This document shows positions 55,053 through 64,000 of a stretch of DNA of 64,000 bases, piece after piece. The notes under the pieces are model-generated. The model was not told where the DNA came from, made no database searches, and saw only the letters and a list, made by a program, of their open reading frames with translations. The DNA is from Erythroxylum novogranatense (Eukaryota > Streptophyta > Magnoliopsida > Malpighiales > Erythroxylaceae), in NCBI GenBank assembly GCA_029891385.1, contig JAIWQS010000078.1, positions 124,001-188,000 of the forward strand, read 5' to 3'. The translations under genes were made by a program, and so were the position numbers. The stretch's first letter is position 1. Each line of letters opens with the position of its first letter.

Positions 55053-56330
55053 TGTTAGAGTAGTGCCCTAAAGGCAATCGCCTTTAGTGCATTTTAATAC
55101 AAATTTATGTACGGTCTTTATAAATAAATAAAGAAAGGCATATTTCATTAATTTGTTGTTCATTATTTATGAGCTGATATAGATCTGTAATCAAATTAAT
55201 GAAGTCCATGATATATGACATAGCATGAAGGAAATTATGATATGATCATACTCGAGATTCTATCATGTGTAATTATGTCATTATCTAAATTATCCTAGTC
55301 ATAGGATTCTTGAGCACGGACATCGGTAATCGGAAAGACTAGCATATCTCAAGCTCCTTGATTTGATCAGCAGTGGATCTCGAAGCTGTAAATATGAGAT
55401 ATTTAGGGTTGAGATGTGGATGCTTACTAGAGGTAGTAAGTACATTGGATGACACTGCCATGAGATCATCACATGGATGTCCTATTAATGTCGGTGATAA
55501 TCTCATCATGCAATGGTGCTAGTATCCTTGAGACTTGAGGTGCTCGAGGATATCTTGAATCTTGATTACGTGCTTTGACTCCATTCCTTGTTGCCTTCTG
55601 AGGTCGCTCATAGGGTGGTGCTTGGAGTACAGTTTGAGGTATTGAAGGTAATTGAGTAGCCAATAGAGGATTCACTACTACGTGATAGCGAAGATGATAC
55701 CATGGCCTCTTGTCGAGGTCATTACTTAGAAATCTCGGCGGAGTATGTATGTCGTGAAGAGTGTCTTGATGACATATAAAGTAATGAGTCAGGACAAGAA
55801 CTGAAATCACTTGGACTAGATTTGGCGTAGTCGATCTAGTGAGAGTTGACACATTGCCCATACTCATAACCAAGTGGGGTATAGCATGGTGAAAGGACGA
55901 ATTGCACGGTAATTGTCTATGAAAGGGTTCGTGATATGGTCCATGATGAATATATATTCATTCGTCAAACCAATTACTTTCCGGTCAATTGGGGGTCATG
56001 ATGTGTTGCTAGATACCGCTCATGATTTGCTTAGATTAAGTGTTAATCTAAGTGGCCAACATAACCAGGAACCTAATGGGTCACACGCATAAGAGTGTCT
56101 CGGAGAACTCATAAAATAGTTTTAGACAGAGTTTCAATATATGGACAGCAACAGGATTAATTGGATCCCGATGAGATCGAGATATGTCCCGATGAGATCG
56201 CGACATCGATATTGCTGAAAAAGGTTTCCGGGGGTTTTTTCCATACCGGGTAGGCCGGTAGGACCGACCCCAGTATGACTGGACCACTTCAGTAATATAT
56301 ATACATATATATATATGATTAATTATATAT
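55053..56330 (+). repeat. 5' LTR (truncated) of the Tork-like copia
   Basis: TGTTAGAGTAGTGCCCTAAA start; matches 60446 onward up to about 56330 (in the ATATATATGATTAATTA stretch), where it jumps into integrase sequence. About 500 bp of the LTR are missing. Confidence 0.9.
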
Positions 56331-57035
56331 TCAGATGTATGTGGTCCGATGTCCATCCATGCTAGAAGTGGTTATCTTTACTTCATTACCTTTATCGATG
56401 ACTATTCTCGATATGGGTGCACATATCGATGAGATACAAATGAAGCATTTGAAAAGTTCAAACAATTGAAATGAAGTAGAAAACCAACTTGGGAAAAGTA
56501 TCAAGACATTACGATCGATCGTGGTGGGAATACTTAGACCAAGAGTTTTGGATTATCTCGAGAGATAATGGGATTTTATCTCAATGGACTCCTCCTTACA
56601 CCACGGCATAATGGTGTGGCGAGAAAGGAGAAATCGAACCTTATTAGACATGATACGATCAATGATGGGCTTTGCAAAGTTACCAAAATCCTTTTGGGGG
56701 TATCTGATCGAGGCAATTGTTTACTTGCTAAGCGAGTTCCATCAGGCAGTTGATGTTACTCCATATGAGATGTGGACTAACAAAGACCCTATCTTACTCA
56801 TTTGAAAGTTTGGGGTTGTCACCTTATGTGAAGCGGACACGGTCGGATAAACTTGATCAAAGTCGACAAGTGTTTGTTAGTAGGATATCTAAAGAAATAA
56901 TGAGATATCAATTCTACCTTTTGAGGAACAAAGGTGTTTGTTTCAAAGCATCTGTCTTTAGAAAGAGTTTCTTTTACAAGAAGGCGGTGAGAGCAAAATT
57001 GAACTTGAAGAAGTTCAAGATCTTGTAACGACGCA
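56331..57035 (+). pseudogene. Copia integrase (core and C-terminal part), decayed
   Basis: Begins with DVCGPMS-like and GYLYFITFIDDYSRY (about 56334-56415), then EAFEKFKQLK, TPPYTP and HNGVARKE (56580-56640), RRNRTLLDMIRSMMGFAKLP, SFWGYLIEAIVYLLSEF, VTPYEMWTNK (56584-56790). Frameshifts throughout. The first catalytic Asp lies beyond the deletion or is lost. Confidence 0.85.
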
Positions 57036-57900
57036 GAATCAGCTGCACGAACACGAAGCGTAACTCATACGAGATGAAATGTGATTCGACCTTCTACAAC
57101 ACGAAGTTAGTGGAGTCACGTGGGATACGCTCTGTTCGAGAGATATGAATTTCTCGTGAATGAATAGGATGACGTATTGCTCATAGAAGATGATGAGCCT
57201 ACCACCTATGAAGAGGTTACGAAGAGTTGAGTCTCGAGAAATGGCTTCATGCCATGCGAGGCGAAATGGATTCCATGTATGAAAACCAAGTATGGACTTT
57301 GGTTGATGCACGAAGGAATAAAACCCATAGGGTGTAAATGGGTTTTCAAAAGAAAACCGACATGGATGGTAATGTAATTACCTATAAAGCAAGGCTTGTG
57401 GCTAAGATTTTCGTCGAAGACAAGGAGTTGACTACGACGAGACCTTGACCCGAGAGCAATGCTTAAATCCATTAGAATACTCTAGCCATTACCACTCATT
57501 ATGATTATGAGATATGGCAAATGGATGTGAAAATGACTTTCTAAATGGAAATCTAGGTGAGGATGTGTATATGACACAACACGAGGGCTTCACCTCCTAT
57601 GATGGCGAAAAGGTATGCAAGCTTGAAATCCATCTATGGATTGAAGCAAGCATCCGGGAGTTGGAATATCCGTTTTGATGAGGTAATCAAAGAGTTTGGT
57701 TTCTCACAAAATCCGGATGAATCTTGTGTGTATAAGAAGGTCAATGGGATTGCGATCGTATTCCTTGTGCTATATGTGGATGACATATTATTACTAGGAA
57801 GCGATGTCTCTATCTTGCAATCGGTCAAGATTTGGTTGTCAAACAATTTGCCATAAAAGACCTTGGTGAAGCAACTTATATCCTTGGGATAAGGATCTAT
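57036..57900 (+). pseudogene. Copia RT, decayed
   Basis: GVNGFSKEN-like region shifted, VITYKARLVAK (about 57370-57405), HYDYEIWQMDVK (about 57500-57540), then an open piece 57599-57856 with YGLKQASGSWNIRFDEVIKEF and the active site LYVDDILLLG (about 57770). Continues ATYILGIRIYRDRS. Confidence 0.88.
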
Positions 57901-58574
57901 AGAGATAGATCAAAATGTTGCTTGGTCTTTCACAATCAACGTACATAGACAAGATGCTAAAGAGGTTTAGCATGGAGCAATCCAAGAGAGGTATCTTCCG
58001 TGACTCATGGGATAACACTCTCGAAATCTATGTCCTAAGACACAAGATGAGAGGATCTTGCATGAATATGATCCGTATGCATCTGCGGTTGGATCTATCA
58101 TGTATGCTATACTATATACGAGACCCGATGTATCATATGCTCTAAGTGTTCTGACGGATACAATCGGATCTGGTGAGAAGTCCTTTGGGTGGTATCGAGA
58201 ATATCCTTAAGTACTTACGAAGAACTAAGGATGTTTTCTTGATATATGGGGATGGGGATCTCAAGTGGCGGGTATCTGAGATGCGAGTTTTCAATCGATA
58301 AGGATGATTCTAAATCCCAATCGGGTTATGTATTCACTGCTGAGCAGCGGGCGGTCGGTTGGAAGAGTTCCAAACAAGAGGCATTGTCGATTCAACAACC
58401 GAGGCGAGTACATTGCCACTTGAGCGTGAAAGGAAGTCGTTTGGATCGAAGTTCATTCTTGAACTTGGTGTGATTCCTAGCGATGATGGGCCCATCTGGT
58501 TGTATTGTGACAACAATGGGGCTATAGTGACGAAGAACAAGGTCTCATCAACGATCCAAACACGTACTCATGAT
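57901..58574 (+). pseudogene. Copia RT end and RNase H, interrupted by hAT
   Basis: LGLSQSTYIDKMLKRFSMEQSKRG (57915-57990), DKDDSKSQSGYVFT (58305-58345), WKSSKQEA, DSTTEAS, FILELGVIP, LYCDNNGAI (58497-58525). At 58574 the hAT element begins; the gene resumes at about 60270 with RYHLIR. Confidence 0.87.
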
Positions 58575-60264
58575 TAGGGGTGTTCAAAAAATCCATGAAC
58601 ACATGAGCCGGACTGAGCGCATGAACCGAACACGTAAATAAGGTTAAGCGAGATACGAGTTTAGGTTGGTTCGAACCAAACTGAAAAATCAGGTTCATGG
58701 TTCGAGTTCGAGTTTCTAACTAACGGTTCTAGGTTAACGAACCTAAACCGCTTTTATAGCGATTAACAGAACCGAACTGATTTATAAGCGTAGGTTTAAA
58801 CTGAACTGCAATTCATAAAAAACTATCATATATTTAGATACAATTTAAGATGATATCAATAATAACAAATTTACTAGTATTTACTATATGAATTCTTGAG
58901 TGAAAAAAAAAGAAAAGGAAAAAAACTACTTTACTTCTATGTTATTAAATGTTAATATTAAACATTGCTATTATAAGTAACAACTAATGCATAACACTCA
59001 ATACTTCTACTTCAAATAGTAATTAATATGTGTCAAAGTTATTGATCGAAGTATTAAACTATTAATAAAAACATTCATTGACTAAAATAATATAATCATT
59101 TAGAGATTAATTAAAGAAATTAATGTGTAAAACACATTTATTAAAAAATCCTACAATTTTAGTTTTTAAGGCATATATAATAGTTTAGATATTCATGAGA
59201 TATTATAAACATTAAACTAGCAAGTATCTTGATTTTAAAATATATAATATAGTTCTTTAATAAATAATAAGAATATAATAATATTGTCTTGTCAAATACA
59301 AACATAGTTTTATTTATTAGAAAATGAAAAATGAGTTGATTTAGTAATAGACTATAAGATTGTATTTTTTATACAATTGCGCTTTTTATAATATAATATT
59401 TGAAGTTTTAACTATGATATTAATTGCATTTTCTACACTAAGTTACAATAAGAAGAATGATACTTTTGTGCTTATTAGTTTATTATTATTATTATTTATT
59501 TTAACATGATAAAATAAGATTTAATAATGTTAGAAGAATAGTTTTATTATTATTTTAATCAATGAGATCTAGTAGGCGACTTGTTCCCTCACTATTGCAT
59601 AAATTAAACTTTTTAGTACAAAAGGTCGAGTGCTTGATTCATTTAGTAACTCTCTTACTCCAAAGATGGTGGAGACTCTTGTTTGTAGACAAGATTGGTT
59701 GAGAAAATCACAGGCTCCTCTTTACGTGGAAGAGAGACTTGAAAAACGAACAAATTGAATCGGGCAATCTAATTTACTTTACCTTATTTTAATATACAAA
59801 TAAATAAAAATTCTTTTTTCAATTAAAAGAAATAAAAGTCTAACTCTTTTTATTTTTATTTTCTATAGATGTGGCTTCATGTATAACGGTGAATCATCCT
59901 ACCATTCTATTCAAAGAATAATAGTTTAACATTTTATCTTTTTTCTAGTATGGATCTTTTATAAGACATTGTTTGGCTTATTTTACTTTGTTTTGGTTTA
60001 ACATATTGGATTAATCTTTGATGAATTTTATATGCATACTTTTATGAATAATGTATATATTTTCACCAATTTTTTATAATTTTATCATAAATATTGATAT
60101 GAATAGGTCTGGTTACCACGAAGCGAACACGAAAATAGGTTAACCAATCCTATAGGTTCTTTAGGTTCGAGTTCGAGTTTGAGTTAAATGAAATTCTTGA
60201 ACGACTTTCGAGTTCGAGTTAGGTTATTTATAAGCGAATTGAGTTACCTACCATGAACACCCTA
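58575..60264 (+). mobile_element. Internally deleted hAT (Ac-like) element, 1.69 kb
   Basis: Imperfect terminal inverted repeats TAGGGGTGTTCA (58575) and TGAACACCCTA (60254-60264). Inside, subterminal GGTTCGAGTTCGAGTT repeats occur near both ends (58694-58725, 60160-60225), as in hAT elements whose transposase binds such motifs. Between them is AT-rich DNA plus the C-terminal end of a hAT transposase. Expected 8-bp TSD is not clean (CTCATGAT left, CCGCAGAT right). It splits the RNase H gene of the copia element. Confidence 0.78.
59603..59758 (+). pseudogene. hAT transposase C-terminal (dimerisation) remnant
   Basis: Open stretch FSTKGRVLDSFSNSLTPKM, VETLVCRQDWLRKSQAPLYV, EERLEKRTN then TGA (59756-59758). 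GRVLDSFRSSLTPKMVEALIC..WLR is the strongly conserved end of Ac/Tam3/RICESLEEPER-type hAT transposases. The rest of the gene is missing, so the element is a deletion derivative. Confidence 0.88.
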
Positions 60265-60445
60265 CCGCAGATATCATTTGATAAGGAGATCATAGGGCGT
60301 GGTGATGTCGGATCGAGAGAGTTCTCACCGGCGAGAATATTCTTGATCGTTGACGAAGCCATTGTCACAAAAGAGTTTTGATTCTCATGTACTACGCCTA
60401 TGGTATTAGATATCAAGGCGATTGGCTTTAGGTCAAGTGGGAGAT
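60265..60445 (+). pseudogene. Copia RNase H end and polypurine tract
   Basis: Resumes with RYHLIRR (about 60270-60290), RGDV-like words and VREFSPARIF in shifted frames, then the purine tract AAGTGGGAGAT (60435-60445) next to the 3' LTR start. Confidence 0.8.
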
Positions 60446-62237
60446 TGTTAGAGTAGTGCCACAAAGGCAATCGCCTTTAGCGCATTTTGTACAAATTTGT
60501 ATACGTCTTTATAAATAAATAAAGAAAGGCATATTTCATTAATTTGTTGTTCATTATTTATGGCGATATAGATCTGTAATCAAATTAATGAAGTCCATGA
60601 TATATGACATAGCATGAAGGAAATTATGATGTGATCATACTCTCGAGATTCCTATCATGTGCAATTATGTCATTGTCTAAATTATCCTAGTCATAGGATT
60701 CTTGAGCACGGACATGATGTCCGGAAAGACTAGCATATCTCAGCTCCTTGATTTGATCAGCGGTGGATCTCGAAGCTGTAAATATGAGATATTTAGGGTT
60801 GAGATGTGGATGCTTACTAGAGGTAGTAAGTCGTTGGATGACTGCCATGAGATCATCACATGGATGTCCTATTCTAATGTCGGTGATAATCTCATCATAG
60901 CAATGGTGCTAGTATCCTTAGACTTGAGGTGCTCGAGGATATCTTGAATCTTGATTACGTGCTTTAACTCCATTCCTTGTTGCCTTCGAGAGGTCGCTCA
61001 TAGGGTGGTGCTTGGAGTGCGGTTTGAGGTATTGAAGGTAATTGAGTAGCCAATAGAGGATTCACCATACGTGATAGCGAAGATGATACCCATGGCCTCT
61101 TGTCGGGTCATTACTTAGAAATCTCTGGGTGGAGTATGTATGTCGTGAAGAGTGTCTTGATGATATATAAAGTAATGAGTCCAGGGACAAGAACTGAAAT
61201 CACTTGGACTAGATTTGAGGTAGTCGGTTTAGTGAGAGTTGACATTGCCCATACTTATAACCAAGTGGGGTATAGCATGGTGAAAGGACGAATTGCAGTA
61301 ATTGTCTATGGAAGGGTTCGTGATATGGTCCATGATGAATATATATTCATTCGTCAAACCAATTACTTTCCGGTCAATTGGGGGTCATGATGTGTTGCTA
61401 GATACCGCTCATGACTTGCTTAGATTAAGTGTTAATCTAAGTGGCCAACATAATAGGGAACTAATGGGTCACGCGATAAGAGTGTCTCGGAGAACTTCGT
61501 AAAATAGTTTTAGACGAGTTATAATATATGGAAACAACAGATTAATTGGATCCCGATGAGATCGAGATATGTCCCGATGAGATCGCGACATCGATATTCT
61601 GAAAAAGGTTTTCGGAGTTTTCCCATACCGGGTAGGCGGTAGAACAAACCTCGGTGTGGTGGACCACTTGATAATATATATACATATATATATATGATTA
61701 ATTAATTAAATAATTAATATATATATATATATATATTATGTACGTGGAAGATGGAGAAGGAGGCCTTATCATCATTTTAACTTTATATATATATATATAT
61801 TTAAGGCTATCGTGGATGGTCCACCTTCTTTAGCATTTAATGAGTCTTTTAAAGTAAAAGACACATGGCTTATGCATAAGATGATGAGAATGATCGTTGG
61901 AATAAAGAGAGGTGAATTGAAAAGGTTTTCAAGCTTTCTTTCAAAAGAAACCAACGAGCTCTTCTTCTCCAAGCTATTTCTCCATCTTTGATCAAGCTCT
62001 CGAAGAACAAGGTAAGATCTAACGAGTCTTTAATTTGTTCTAGCTATTCCGGTCAAAGGTTTGTCGGTTAGGTTCTCCGATCTCTGCGTGGATACCGTTA
62101 GAGACGGTCTCCTTTGGTCGTTCGGTTTGAGTTTGTTATATATACACATGGATCCTGGCTTTCGAGAAGGTCCCGGAATAAAAATTTTTGTTTTCCGCAC
62201 CGTGGGCATGTGATGTTCACACCGGGATTTTCCTACA
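60446..62237 (+). repeat. 3' LTR of the Tork-like copia
   Basis: 1792 bp from TGTTAGAGTAGTGCC to GGGATTTTCCTACA, followed by the TSD CGAAG. Near-identical to 55053-56330 in the shared part. TA microsatellites at about 61715-61738 and 61783-61800. A 21-base near-tandem CCCGATGAGATCG repeat at about 61553-61590 is also in the other two copies. Confidence 0.93.
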
Positions 62238-63309
62238 CGAAGAAGAGGCAGATCAGGCAATGGCTGAACTCCACGAAGGAATGTGTGAAAATCACGTAGG
62301 AGGCAGAATGTTGGCTCATAGATTAATTAGACAGAGGTATTACTGGCCGACAATGAAGAGAGACTGCCAAGAGAAAGTCAATCGGTGTGAGGCTTGCTAG
62401 AAAAACAGTAACCTATCTCACCAGCCAGCCGAGAGGATGAAAATCGTGAGTCATCCTATCCCCTTTGTTCAATGGGGAATGGATATACTAGGACCTTTCC
62501 CCGTCGGTCCTAGACAGAAAAAGTTTTTGATAGTAGCAGTAAAATACTTCACTAAATGGGTAGAAGCGGAAGCGGTCGCTACAATTACTGAGCAGAAGGC
62601 AGAAAATTTTATAAGAAGAAACATACTAAGTCATTTTGGGATGCCTATGGTGTTGGTTACAAACAACGGTCGGCAATTCGAAAACGACAAGTTCAGAGAT
62701 TTTTGTGAGCGATTAAAGATAAAGCTCCAATTGACTTCAGTAGCTCACCCTCAAAGCAACGGTCTTGCGGATAACACTAACAAAAAGATAATGAGTGCCC
62801 TCAAGAAGCGCTTAGATGGACGTAAGACTTGGGTAGATGAACTAGATGAAGTATTGTGGGCGTACAGAACTACACCAAATGGAGCCACAGGGGAAACACC
62901 GTTCAGGATGACCTTTGGGGCCGAAGCCCTAGTTCCAGTAGAAGTGGTGTTGCACAACCAAAGAGTGTCGAGTTATGAAGAAGAGCAAAATAATGAAGCC
63001 CGCCGGGCAGAACTTGTGCTCCTCACTGAAGACAGAGATAGGGCAGCCGCTCGTTCAGAAGCCATCAGGCAAAAAGCAACGAAATTCTACAATAGAAGGG
63101 TAAAGCCGAGCAATATAAAGGTCGGCAGATATGTCCTGCGAAAGGTCGAGGCGGCTGGAAAGCATCTTGGAAAGCTCGGACAGGCGTAGGAAGGACCCTA
63201 TCAAGTGGTCAAGCAAGCCGGACATGACTCTTACATCCTGCGCGATGCGAACGGGAAGATTCTACCGAGGCCTTGAAACTCTCAAAACCTGAAGGCGTTT
63301 TACCAGTAG
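62238..63309 (+). pseudogene. Tat-lineage integrase (continued), with altered catalytic residues
   Basis: Zinc-binding part HEGMCENH...CEAC (62270-62397) followed by TAG 62398-62400, then the core 62437-63189: QWGMDILGPFP (first Asp kept), VLVTNNGRQFEN where the second Asp of VTDNG is Asn (62662-62664), and SNGLADNTNK where the Glu is Asp (62770-62772). C-terminal YVLRKVEAAGKHLGK, TAG at 63187-63189, then EGPYQVVKQAGHDSYILRDA and TGA at 63274-63276 before NSQNLKAFY; natural stop TAG 63307-63309. Inactive by stops and by two of three DDE changes. Confidence 0.92.
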
Positions 63310-63419
63310 ATAAGCTTTATTTTAGTTCTCATTTCTTTGTTTATTGTACACAACTTGTAGGTACCTTTTTTCTGGCCCTGCCAGTCAGGTTTTCCACGCC
63401 CTTATCATCGTCAAATAGT
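63310..63419 (+). other. Tat 3' untranslated part
   Basis: Short non-coding stretch after the integrase stop; no 3' LTR follows. At 63420 the sequence jumps back into second-RNase-H sequence of another Tat copy. Confidence 0.6.
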
Positions 63420-64000
63420 GATGGGAGTAGAGCATGATCTGAAGGTGTACAGTGATAGTCAAATAGTGGTTGGTCAAGTCACTGGGCAGTATGAGGCCAA
63501 GGGGAGCAGCATGATCAAGTACCTGGAGTTGGTAAAGCAGGAGTTGAGTAATTTCTAGCAATATTGATTGATGGGATAGAACGGGCTCAAAATGCTAAAG
63601 CGGATGCACTTTCCAAAATGGCTTCGATCGAGATGCAAAAATAACGTTTTGGTTGGTAATTAGATCGACTTAGCATTCAGAAAGCCAATGAAGTCCTTGA
63701 CGCAAATGTCGAGCGAACAAGTTGGATGGAACCGATCGACAATTACCTCCTCTAGGGAACACGGTAGGAAGAAACCTTGGAGGCCAAGAAACTAAGGGTA
63801 AAGGCGGCGAATATCGTTATTAATGGCACCTTGTACAAGCGATCTTATGACTGGCCACTACTACGATGCTTGAGCAAAGAAGAGGCAGATCAGGCAATGG
63901 CTGAAGTCCACGAAGGAATGTGCGAAAATCACGTAGGAGGCAGAATGTTGGCTCATAGATTAATTAGACAGAGGTATTACTGGCCGACAATGAAGAGAGA
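63420..64000 (+). pseudogene. Second partial Tat copy (second RNase H to integrase start), runs off the window
   Basis: Direct-repeat copy of 54600-55052 continuing into what is 62238-62360 in the first copy, but here without the copia element: CTTGAGCAAAGAAGAGGCAG at 63889 is the uninterrupted site. Shares the TAG after LSNF (63555-63557) with the first copy and differs by scattered substitutions and indels. The continuation lies outside the window. Confidence 0.9.

Larger units (their letters stand above)
55048..62242 (+). mobile_element. Ty1-copia element (Tork-like) inserted in the Tat element, TSD CGAAG
   Basis: Element 55053-62237 between perfect CGAAG repeats (55048-55052 and 62238-62242). 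The 5' LTR is cut off at about 56330 by a deletion that also removed the PBS, gag, protease and the start of integrase; the rest of integrase, RT, RNase H, PPT and a full 1792 bp 3' LTR follow. A hAT derivative is nested at 58575-60264. Same LTR family as the solo LTR at 22239-24074. Confidence 0.92.

Overview
The window is nuclear DNA of a flowering plant, most likely a eudicot. The evidence is AT-rich noncoding DNA, GT-AG introns, large LTR retrotransposons of plant lineages primed by initiator tRNA-Met (TGGTATC...), hAT transposons with BED/DUF659 transposases, and two fragments of ordinary plant genes. No bacterial-type genes, rRNA, tRNA or CRISPR arrays were seen. The window is mainly a nest of transposable elements; only about 37.8-40.4 kb looks like a low-copy host gene, and a second host gene survives as one broken exon.

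Layout. 1-8.3 kb: a LARD-like minus-strand element with a 4.3 kb LTR and a 3.5 kb internal part without recognisable genes; its other LTR runs off the left edge. 8.3-11.6 kb: older LTR pieces. 11.6-12.4 kb: the 3' end of a Ty1-copia element. 13.6-18.5 kb: a nearly intact Ty1-copia element (224/221 bp LTRs with unusual TATA...TATA ends, TSD ACTTG) inserted in antisense into the coding exon of an AIRP2-like RING E3 ligase gene. 20.5-24.7 kb: a decayed copia element split by a 1.84 kb solo LTR (TSD AGGCA). 25.4-34.6 kb: a decayed DUF659/BED hAT transposase gene split by a gag-only retroelement (26212-30985, TSD AATTT) and by a 2.2 kb gypsy solo LTR. 34.6-36.1 kb: AT-rich spacer. 36.3-40.4 kb: host gene for a predicted multi-pass membrane protein with a CREST-like SxxxH / D / HxxxH signature. 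41.1-64 kb: a Ty3-gypsy Tat-lineage element on the plus strand, interrupted in its protease region by a full-length minus-strand chromovirus (42931-52257) and between its second RNase H and integrase by a Ty1-copia element (55053-62237, TSD CGAAG). That copia element in turn carries a 1.7 kb internally deleted hAT element. A second partial Tat copy begins at 63420 and still has the uninterrupted version of the copia insertion site.

The boundaries, TSDs, PBS and PPT sites give a relative history: the Tat element and the hAT gene are old, the chromovirus, copia and gag-only insertions are later, and the small hAT inside the copia is later still. Most coding regions carry single-base indels and stop codons. 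Most of the nonsense changes that can be assigned to an original codon look like C-to-T or G-to-A changes, as expected for methylated silenced DNA. The indels in the otherwise conserved host gene leave open whether some are assembly errors. The most unusual items are the gag-only element with its palindrome clusters, the LARD-like element, the TATA-ended copia inside a host exon, and the filled/empty-site pair in the Tat duplication.
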